From: UMGS1649 sp045659265
GTDB lineage: Bacteria; Bacillota; Clostridia; TANB77; CAG-465
Assembly (NCBI GenBank): GCA_045659265.1
Contig: JAZOWO010000112.1
Span: forward strand, 1 to 31,807
DNA length: 31,807 nucleotides
Reading direction: 5' to 3'
A program made the position numbers and the translations under genes. The first letter of the stretch is position 1. Each line of letters starts with the position of its first letter. Below the pieces are notes generated by a model that was not told the origin of the DNA, searched no databases, and saw nothing but the letters and a program-made list of their open reading frames with translations. This document shows positions 7,657-14,415 of this stretch, in pieces.

Positions 7657-8898
7657 TTATTTATTTGTTATTGTCCAATAGCCTTCTGTTACTGGTGCTA
7701 ATGTTGTATCTTTTTCTAACGCTACCACTGCTCTGACTCCAGTTGATATACCCGTACCATGTTCACCGCTATGCATTATATGTGCCCCGCCTATCGACAC
7801 ACTTGATGAAAATACAGCGTGTAGTCCATATCCAGCCATAACTGTATTAGATGGCGACACCAACACTCCGTAAGATGTTGTCGCTAACAAATATTCTCGA
7901 TTTTCTACGAACAATTCGTATTCTGGAGTTCCTTCAGCAAATTCCATCATATAAACTTTGCCATATGTATTACTATGTAATACCGCCTTCTTTGTAGGAT
8001 CGCTATCTGCAACAATTGGTCCAGCAACTTTATTATTTGTGCTCTTATACCATTTCCCTGTACTATCATCACGCCATACAAATTCCGTCCAGTTTTTAGT
8101 TTGTCCCATATTATCCACTTTGTATTCTTGGTCTCCTATTTTACAAACAGGTATATCAGTACCATCCCAATAAAATGTAACTTCCGCTCCGTAATCTGCT
8201 ATATTTATTCCTGATTGAGCTAATACAAATTCCGATCCAACAAATGTAGTTGGATCATATTTTGTTATCCTATTCAAATCCGAACCCGAAATTGATCTCA
8301 CTCTTGCAGCTTTTTTTCCATTTCCGAAAGGCAAACAAAGTTTAGCAAGTTCGTTTTCAAAGTTATCATAATACGCTTGTGCTTCAGCTAATGTGGTGAT
8401 TTGAGTTTCTATTCCTTCAATTACATTTTTGTTAGAAACCAATAAAAGTTCTCCATTTTCTGCGCCTAAGACTCTCCAACCATTTTCATCTTCATAGTCT
8501 TCTACTCCCGCTTCATAATCCACATAATCGCCTACATATAATATGTCCTTACCATTTGTTACACTAGAACCATCTTGTTTCCATCCCTTATCACCTTTTA
8601 ATGTAACTACTATACCTTTATTTGTCACATCAAATTCATATAAATCATTATAATCTTCAAGTTCTTTTAATACATCTTCTTTTAATGTATCTCCTCTTTT
8701 ACCATCTAAATATTCCTCAGACCACACAAGAGCCGCTAAATTTTGTACTTGTTGCATATTTGTTTTATCTACTGCTTCCCCTGCTTTATTTATTACACCT
8801 GTATTGCTTAATGTTATAACAACACTTGCTGCTAATATTATCATAACTATTATTGTTATTACTAATACTATTAAAGATATACCTTTTTTGTTTTTCAT
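7657..8898 (-). CDS. Second prepilin-like protein with DUF6273-like C-terminus
   Basis: 413 residues. Leader MKNKKG, then a hydrophobic helix almost identical to that of the pilin-like gene ending at 578 (ISLIVLVITIIVMIILA), again without Glu5. The helix runs on through NTGVINKAGEAV to about residue 70. The rest is a large exported domain: GWRVLGAENGELLLVSNK near 140-160 and a C-terminal GVRAVVALEKD. The latter resembles the GVRPVVSLK ending of DUF6273-type domains found on Clostridial surface proteins. An upstream in-frame ATG at 8922 is rejected because AAGGAG (8910-8905) lies between it and the ATG at 8898, six bases from the latter. It is probably a surface or pilus-like protein. The two paralogs have different outer domains on the same stalk. 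Confidence 0.7.
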   Translation of the reverse strand: MKNKKGISLIVLVITIIVMIILAASVVITLSNTGVINKAGEAVDKTNMQQVQNLAALVWSEEYLDGKRGDTLKEDVLKELEDYNDLYEFDVTNKGIVVTLKGDKGWKQDGSSVTNGKDILYVGDYVDYEAGVEDYEDENGWRVLGAENGELLLVSNKNVIEGIETQITTLAEAQAYYDNFENELAKLCLPFGNGKKAARVRSISGSDLNRITKYDPTTFVGSEFVLAQSGINIADYGAEVTFYWDGTDIPVCKIGDQEYKVDNMGQTKNWTEFVWRDDSTGKWYKSTNNKVAGPIVADSDPTKKAVLHSNTYGKVYMMEFAEGTPEYELFVENREYLLATTSYGVLVSPSNTVMAGYGLHAVFSSSVSIGGAHIMHSGEHGTGISTGVRAVVALEKDTTLAPVTEGYWTITNK

Positions 8899-8904
8899 AC
8901 ATTT

Positions 8905-8910
8905 CTCCTT
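8905..8910 (-). promoter_or_regulatory. Ribosome binding site that decides the start of the second pilin-like gene
   Basis: AAGGAG on the minus strand, six bases before the ATG at 8898. It lies inside the codons that a start at 8922 would add, which argues for the shorter protein. Confidence 0.8.
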
Positions 8911-8961
8911 TGTTATATACAATTATATTATTATATTTTTATTTTTTTAGCAATATATTTT

Positions 8962-8999
8962 CTAAAAAATGACACTCATTCATACGAATAAGTGTCATT
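8962..8999 (-). terminator. Intrinsic terminator downstream of tdk
   Basis: On the minus strand, AATGACACT (8999-8991) pairs with AGTGTCATT (8976-8968), with a second stem GAAT/ATTC around loop GTAT, then TTTTTT. It closes the long cluster that ends with tdk, 130 bases after the tdk stop. Confidence 0.88.
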
Positions 9000-9131
9000 C
9001 CTAATTTAAGTTAAGTAGACATTCAACGACCAAATCGAATGTTCTCTATTATTCTATGTGTTTCTACTTTATATACACATATAAACATAATGAGATTATT
9101 TTGTCAAATGTATATTTTAACCTCTTATTTA

Positions 9132-9677
9132 TTATAAATTTATCGTACCCATTGAAAGCTTTTCATAACATTCCCTGCATACAGGCATGTACCCTGCTTC
9201 TCCAACAAGAATGTCTGAATCTTTTGGTCCAGAATAATATGTGTATATTGCTTCTTCACACTTACATACTTCACATACTGAAGTCATAAGCTCTATTTTA
9301 TCTGCCATACACATTACTTCTCCCATTCTTCCAAAAGGTTTCCTATCTGATGTTAAGTTTAGTCCAGATATATATATTCTTTTATCTTTATTAGCTAGTC
9401 TGTTTATTGCTTCTAAATCTCCATCTAAGAATTGGAATTCATCTATTACATAAACATCTGCATCATATTGTTCGATATCTTCTATACAAGATATATTTAA
9501 TGTATCTAACTCTTTTCCCGATCTTGTTACTATTTTATTATCTGCAAATCTATTATCTATCCCTGGTTTAAATACCATTATATCTTTGCCTCTAATCTTT
9601 TGTATTGTTGCTGCTTCTATAGCTCTTTTAGTTTTGCCACACTTCATAGGTCCTGTAAATACATTGATACTTCCCAT
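9132..9677 (-). CDS. tdk: Thymidine kinase (type II)
   Basis: 181 residues, close to the usual 190-200 of the family. It phosphorylates thymidine with ATP in pyrimidine salvage. P-loop GPMKCGKT (9-16), the Walker-B-like DEFQF near residue 75-80, and a C-terminal zinc site built from CEVC (with a nearby third Cys) and CREC. The lasso region with GLNLTSDRKPFG precedes it. Last gene of the minus-strand cluster; its ATG lies four bases after the stop of the histidine phosphatase gene, with a GGAAGG ribosome site overlapping that gene's end, so the two are likely coupled. Slightly divergent from Bacillus Tdk but with all key motifs. Confidence 0.93.
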   Translation of the reverse strand: MGSINVFTGPMKCGKTKRAIEAATIQKIRGKDIMVFKPGIDNRFADNKIVTRSGKELDTLNISCIEDIEQYDADVYVIDEFQFLDGDLEAINRLANKDKRIYISGLNLTSDRKPFGRMGEVMCMADKIELMTSVCEVCKCEEAIYTYYSGPKDSDILVGEAGYMPVCRECYEKLSMGTINL

Positions 9678-9681
9678 ATTT

Positions 9682-10410
9682 TTAACCTTCCATATCTTTA
9701 TTTATATTATATTCTGCTATTACTTCGTAACCATCTTGTTTATTATATCTTAAGTCATATATTTTTTGTGCACATGTTGCAAATCTTAATTCTGCCGTCT
9801 TTTTATATGTTAAATTTTGCAATCTCTTAGCAATTAATTTTATTGGATTTGCATGCGTTACAATTAATATTGTTTTTTTCTCGTTTTCCGGAATAAGTAT
9901 TTCGTCTAGAAATTCATTAAGTCTTTTTTCTACCTCTAAAATACTTTCTGAACGTGGGATAATATTCTCTAACTTTTTAATAGTTAAGCCCAACTTTTCC
10001 GAATACTCATTTAATGTTGCACAACGTCTTAATTCATTTTCTGGAACAAGTTTATTTTCTAAATCTAACTTTTTCTCAGTTAAAGTATTATATTCTGGAA
10101 ATGCTTTTGCATCAGTTCTTTTCATTCCTTGAAACATACCATAATGACGTTCGTTAAGTCTTAAATCTCTTACTATTTTCCCTTTATAATTAAGAGCGTC
10201 TGCAAAAATCTGAGCAGTATCATATGTTCTAGATAAATATGATGTATATACTTTATCTAACTTAACTGTCCCTAGTAGCATTTGTATATCTTTAGCGGCA
10301 ACAAGTGGTTCTTTTCTTCCTTTAGCTGTTAAAGGATAGTCTCTCCAACCATTTATTATTCCCTCTTTAATACCTTTGCAATCTGCATGTCTCATGAATA
10401 TTAATCTCAC
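9682..10410 (-). CDS. Histidine phosphatase family protein (dPGM-like)
   Basis: 242 residues. The N-terminus RLIFMRHAD has the catalytic RH motif, but with Ala in place of the usual Gly. GWRDYPLTAKG, RLNERHYGMFQG (with the catalytic Glu) and THANPIKLI (second catalytic His) closely follow cofactor-dependent phosphoglycerate mutases. The start is a GTG at 10410, supported by AAGGAGG just upstream; a later ATG would remove the RH strand. It may be a phosphoglycerate mutase or a broader phosphatase. An unrelated cofactor-independent mutase is encoded in the glycolytic operon at 25875-27413, so this gene is probably not the main glycolytic enzyme. It sits between ftsY (12 bases away) and tdk (4 bases away), probably in one transcript. 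Confidence 0.75.
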   Translation of the reverse strand: MRLIFMRHADCKGIKEGIINGWRDYPLTAKGRKEPLVAAKDIQMLLGTVKLDKVYTSYLSRTYDTAQIFADALNYKGKIVRDLRLNERHYGMFQGMKRTDAKAFPEYNTLTEKKLDLENKLVPENELRRCATLNEYSEKLGLTIKKLENIIPRSESILEVEKRLNEFLDEILIPENEKKTILIVTHANPIKLIAKRLQNLTYKKTAELRFATCAQKIYDLRYNKQDGYEVIAEYNINKDMEG

Positions 10411-10422
10411 GTTTTTTCCTCC

Positions 10423-11298
10423 TTATATTATAGAGTCCACAAATTCATTTGCATCAAATTCCTTTATATCGTCTATTTTCTCCCCTATACCAATATACTT
10501 GATTGGTATATTTAATTCGTTTATTATTGAAAATACTACGCCACCTTTTGCAGTTGAATCTAGTTTTGTTAGTATTATTCCATCTACACTTGTCTTATCG
10601 TAAAAAGCTTTTACTTGCTCTACAGCATTTTGTCCTGTAGTAGCATCAATTACCATTAATACTTCTGTATCAACAGCAGTAATATTTCTATCTATTGTTT
10701 TCTTTATTTTTTCTATTTCATCCATTAGATTTTTCTTGTTGTGAAGTCTTCCAGCTGTATCACAAATTAATGTATCGTATCCACCATCTGTATACTTCTT
10801 AGAAGCATCAAACACAACCGATGCAGGATCTTGTCCATCTTTTCCAGATACACAGTCTACTCCTACATTTCTTGCCCAGATTTCTAATTGTTCTATAGCA
10901 CCCGCTCTAAATGTATCTCCGGCGGCAAGTAAAACTTTGTTGCCCATCTTCTTGTATAAATTAGATATTTTAGCTATTGAAGTTGTTTTACCAACACCAT
11001 TAACACCAACAACTAATATTACATTTTTTCTTTTATCGAATTCTTTAACATCTTCTAATGTTAAAATATTTATCATTTTCTCTTTCAAAAGTTCCATAAC
11101 ATGTTCTTTTGATGTATCATCTTCTTTTTGTAAATCTTTTCTTAATTCATTACAAATTTCTGATGTAGTTTTCATTCCTACATCAGAAAGTATTAATAGT
11201 TCTTCTATTTCATCTATGATTTCATCAATATCTTCATGTGATTTAAATATGTTACTAATTCCTTTTGAAAAAGCCTCTTTAATCTTTGAAAATATCAT
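10423..11298 (-). CDS. ftsY: Signal recognition particle receptor FtsY
   Basis: 291 residues: an N domain of helices (1-85) and a GTPase G domain. It lacks the long acidic N-terminal extension of the E. coli protein, as is common in Gram-positives. G1 GVNGVGKTTS near residue 98, DTAGR, TKLDSTAKGG and the C-terminal GIGEKIDDIKEFD are all typical of SRP GTPases; FtsY rather than Ffh because there is no methionine-rich M domain. It delivers SRP-bound ribosomes to the Sec translocon at the membrane. SD AAGGAG lies five bases before the ATG. The zinc-ribbon gene lies 23 bases upstream and the phosphatase gene 12 bases downstream. Confidence 0.95.
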   Translation of the reverse strand: MIFSKIKEAFSKGISNIFKSHEDIDEIIDEIEELLILSDVGMKTTSEICNELRKDLQKEDDTSKEHVMELLKEKMINILTLEDVKEFDKRKNVILVVGVNGVGKTTSIAKISNLYKKMGNKVLLAAGDTFRAGAIEQLEIWARNVGVDCVSGKDGQDPASVVFDASKKYTDGGYDTLICDTAGRLHNKKNLMDEIEKIKKTIDRNITAVDTEVLMVIDATTGQNAVEQVKAFYDKTSVDGIILTKLDSTAKGGVVFSIINELNIPIKYIGIGEKIDDIKEFDANEFVDSII

Positions 11299-11321
11299 TT
11301 TTGCTCCTTATATTATTCTGT

Positions 11322-11840
11322 TTATTTTGCTTTTTTAGTCTCTTCAAATTTGTATCCGCATTTAGTACAGAAGTTGACATCTACGCCATGTACAGCTTTA
11401 CATTCTGGACATACTTTTTCTGTTATAACTTCTTCTACCTTTTCCACAGGTATTCTTACTTTCTTTTGCTTAGCTCCACAATGAGGACAGAATTTATTTT
11501 CTATTCCTATTGTTTCTTTACATTCTTCACAAACTCTTAAATCTTTAAGATATAGTGTTTTTACATCTATTTTATCTATATCTTTATACATTTTTTCTAT
11601 TCTTTTACATTCTTTTGCAAGTTCTGGTGCTACTTTTTCACCACTTTTATATTTTTCGTATACCATTACACCGATTTCACCAAGAGTTGCTGTTATTTCA
11701 TCTTCTATATCGCTTGCCTTAATTTTAAGCTTAGCTTCTTCCATAAATTTAGAAGATTTATCTGCTACTGTTTTGTATGTTTTTTCTGCTACATCTCCTG
11801 CTTTATCTAATACGTCTTTTACTTTATCCTTAAATTCCAT
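11322..11840 (-). CDS. Double zinc-ribbon protein with helical N-terminus
   Basis: 172 residues, function not recognised. Residues 1-100 are charged and helical (KVKDVLDKAGDVAEKTYK), likely a coiled coil, with no signal peptide or membrane segment. Two zinc-ribbon modules follow: CEEC with CPHC near residues 103-125, and CPEC with CTKC near 143-162. The linker is rich in Val and Lys. Such ribbons commonly mediate protein-protein or nucleic-acid contacts. SD GGAGG lies nine bases before the ATG. It sits between murF and ftsY in the same direction (38 and 23 bases), so it is probably co-expressed with envelope and targeting genes; that placement is the only clue to its role. Confidence 0.7.
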   Translation of the reverse strand: MEFKDKVKDVLDKAGDVAEKTYKTVADKSSKFMEEAKLKIKASDIEDEITATLGEIGVMVYEKYKSGEKVAPELAKECKRIEKMYKDIDKIDVKTLYLKDLRVCEECKETIGIENKFCPHCGAKQKKVRIPVEKVEEVITEKVCPECKAVHGVDVNFCTKCGYKFEETKKAK

Positions 11841-11879
11841 AATTAAACCTCCAATTATACCTTGTTTATATCACAAAAA

Positions 11880-13259
11880 TTATACAAGTTCAATGATTTT
11901 TGATACTATATTTTCAAATTTCATTCCCCTTGATGCTTTAGCTGCAACGAGTGAATCTGGCACTAAAAATCTACCTATATCTTCATAGAATATTTCCTTA
12001 GTTTTATACCAGTTAACTTTTAATTGTTGTTTTTCATCTAGGCAATTATATGCTTGTTCCATATGTTCTCCAATAACAATAATGTTAGAGATTTCTTTTT
12101 CTATAGCATACTCTATGCAAGACTTATGACCATTTAGTGTTTCATCTCCTAGTTCATACATATCTCCCATTATTATTGTCTTAACTTCTCTATTTGAAGC
12201 AGCTACAGTATCTATTAAAGATTTCATAGAAACCGGATTTGCATTATATGTATCATCTATTAAAAGAATGTTATCTCCTACTTTTTTAACATCCATTCTC
12301 ATCTTAAAACCTTTGTATGATTCTACACCCTTTATTATTTCTTCCACAGACATATTATATCTTTTACCAACAGCTATACCCGTTAGTGCTGCATATACAA
12401 GATGTTTACTAAAGCCCGGTATTTTTAATTCATGTACGTTACCATCTATTAGTACTTCTGCTTTAACTACACACTCAGTATAATCTACTACTGAATCTAT
12501 AGCTTTAATATCTGCATTTTCACTATATCCATACCATACTTTATTTATTGGATTAGTTACAGTAACTAACATATCATCGTCTGCATTTAATATTGCTAAT
12601 CCATCTTCTGGCATATTAGCAAAAACTTCAGTCTTTGCTTTTAATATGTTTTCGCGAGTCTTAAGGTATTCTATATGTGCTACACCTATATTAGATATTA
12701 CTGCTGTGTCTGGTTTTACAATCTTGCTTATACTGTCTATTTGACCTAGATGATCCATTCCCATTTCTATTACAGCAATCTCATGTGCGCTATTTAGCCC
12801 TAATACTGTAACCGGTGCTCCTATTTCACTATTTAAGTTTCCAGCGGTTTTTAACACGTTATATTTTACGCTTAAAACTGAAGCTATCATTTCCTTTGTA
12901 GTTGTTTTACCAACACTACCTGTAATAGCTACAACCGGGATATTGAATTTTGTTCTATACCAAGTAGCAAGCATCTTTAATGCTTCTAGTGTATTTTCTA
13001 CAAGGATATATACAATTCCTTCTTCATAATTATCTAATTCTTTTTCTATAACTGCTGCAATAGCTCCATTTTCTTTTGCCATAGATATATAATTATGGCC
13101 GTCTGTATTTTCCCCTACAATAGCAAAAAATAGCCCATTAGTAGAAACTACTCTACTATCTGTGACTACTTCTTGTACATAGGAGTCAAGGATAGTAGTT
13201 TTACCTACTACCTTACCATTTGTTTTTGTTACTACATCTAACAATGATACGTTTTCCAT
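11880..13259 (-). CDS. murF: UDP-MurNAc-tripeptide:D-Ala-D-Ala ligase
   Basis: 459 residues, the normal length. It adds D-Ala-D-Ala to UDP-MurNAc-tripeptide with ATP, the last cytoplasmic step of the pentapeptide precursor. An N-terminal substrate domain (1-105, with DSRVV and GENTDGHNYI) precedes the ATPase P-loop GSVGKTTTKEM near residue 113. Next come the Mur-ligase IEMGMDHLGQI segment and the NADDD, DDTYNANPVSM and GDMYELGD motifs in the central and C-terminal domains. SD AGGAGG is six bases upstream. It directly follows ddl (33 bases), which makes its substrate, a classic pairing. Confidence 0.96.
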   Translation of the reverse strand: MENVSLLDVVTKTNGKVVGKTTILDSYVQEVVTDSRVVSTNGLFFAIVGENTDGHNYISMAKENGAIAAVIEKELDNYEEGIVYILVENTLEALKMLATWYRTKFNIPVVAITGSVGKTTTKEMIASVLSVKYNVLKTAGNLNSEIGAPVTVLGLNSAHEIAVIEMGMDHLGQIDSISKIVKPDTAVISNIGVAHIEYLKTRENILKAKTEVFANMPEDGLAILNADDDMLVTVTNPINKVWYGYSENADIKAIDSVVDYTECVVKAEVLIDGNVHELKIPGFSKHLVYAALTGIAVGKRYNMSVEEIIKGVESYKGFKMRMDVKKVGDNILLIDDTYNANPVSMKSLIDTVAASNREVKTIIMGDMYELGDETLNGHKSCIEYAIEKEISNIIVIGEHMEQAYNCLDEKQQLKVNWYKTKEIFYEDIGRFLVPDSLVAAKASRGMKFENIVSKIIELV

Positions 13260-13292
13260 TGTTCCTCCTACATTATTTAATATTTACTTATT

Positions 13293-14339
13293 TTATTTAT
13301 TATATTTCTTTAAAGATATTTCTATTATCTTTTCACACAAATCTCCGTATTCTATTCCATCCGCTCTTGCTTCTTGTGGAAGTAAGCTTGTTGGAGTCAT
13401 ACCAGGTAATGTATTTGCTTCTAAGCAATAAGGTAAGTTATCTACACTAGATAGTATAAAGTCTATTCTAGCATAAACACTTAATTCTAAAGCTTTATAT
13501 GCTTTTTCTGCTTCTCTTTGCATTAATGTTGTTATAAACGGATTAAGATTTGCTGGGCAAATTTCATCTGTCATACCAGCTTGATATTTATTTTTGTAAT
13601 CATAGAAACCAAGTTTAGGTATTATTTCTATAATTGGAAGTGCTCTACCTTCCATTACACCTACTGAGAATTCTCTACCACGAATATATTCTTCTACTAC
13701 TACTGTATCATCATATTCTCTTGCCTTTCTTACAGCAGCTCTTAATTCTTCCATATCTGTTGCTATTGAAACGCCAACACTTGAACCGCCATTAGAAGGT
13801 TTTACAACTGCTGGAACAAATAAATCCATTTTAACATCATCAAATACTTGTTCTTTAGTTATTGTTAAACCTTTTGCCATTCTAACGCCTCTTGGTATTA
13901 ACATTTTACGAGTAAGGTCTTTACTCATAGCTATCATACTACCTTCATAACCAGTACCAGTGTATTTTATTCCTAATAAATCAAATGCTGCTTGAACTTT
14001 TCCGTTCTCACCATTTTCACCGTGTAATGCCATGAATACTATGTCTGATGCTTTACAAATATTTAATACATTTGGTCCAAAGAACACTTCAGGATCTTCT
14101 CTTAGAAGTTTTATTTCTTCTATATTAGCTATTTGTTCTCCAACAACCGCTTTTCTATATAATCCGTTTTCACCTAAAGTAAATACTGTATTCATATCTA
14201 CATCTTTTATTCCTAAGAATACATCTAATAATATTACTTCATGTCCTTTTTCTTTTAAAGCTTTACATATTAAGCTACCAGATGTTAATGAAACGTCTCT
14301 TTCTGTACTTGTTCCACCACATAAAACTGTTATTTTCAT
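13293..14339 (-). CDS. ddl: D-alanine--D-alanine ligase
   Basis: 348 residues, an ATP-grasp enzyme that makes D-Ala-D-Ala for peptidoglycan. The start reads MKITVLCGGTSTERDVSLTSG, with the conserved Glu and Ser of the substrate site. ALHGENGENGKVQ, the ATP-binding KPSNGGSSVGVS, EEYIRGREFSVGVM and the metal and product loop LEANTLPGMTPTSL follow in order. The length and the insertion pattern fit Ddl rather than VanA-type ligases, but substrate choice (D-Ala versus D-Lac/D-Ser) is not certain from sequence alone. It has its own likely promoter and is followed by murF. Confidence 0.96.
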   Translation of the reverse strand: MKITVLCGGTSTERDVSLTSGSLICKALKEKGHEVILLDVFLGIKDVDMNTVFTLGENGLYRKAVVGEQIANIEEIKLLREDPEVFFGPNVLNICKASDIVFMALHGENGENGKVQAAFDLLGIKYTGTGYEGSMIAMSKDLTRKMLIPRGVRMAKGLTITKEQVFDDVKMDLFVPAVVKPSNGGSSVGVSIATDMEELRAAVRKAREYDDTVVVEEYIRGREFSVGVMEGRALPIIEIIPKLGFYDYKNKYQAGMTDEICPANLNPFITTLMQREAEKAYKALELSVYARIDFILSSVDNLPYCLEANTLPGMTPTSLLPQEARADGIEYGDLCEKIIEISLKKYNK

Positions 14340-14382
14340 AATTATTTACTCTCCTTTGATATATTCTACATATATCCACATC

Positions 14383-14411
14383 ATTATATCACTATATATT
14401 TTATATTTCTA
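14383..14411 (-). promoter_or_regulatory. Possible promoter of ddl-murF
   Basis: TAGAAA (14411-14406), 17-base spacer, TATAAT (14388-14383) preceded by TGA, an extended -10 TGNTATAAT, in the 76-base gap between pcrA and ddl on the minus strand. The weak -35 may be offset by the extended -10. It could give ddl-murF expression independent of pcrA. Confidence 0.5.
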
Positions 14412-14415
14412 CTAT

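Noticed and set aside
8899..8922. Longer form of the second pilin-like protein from the ATG at 8922
   Set aside because: The added codons contain the SD of the next ATG, and the paralog begins with the same short leader.
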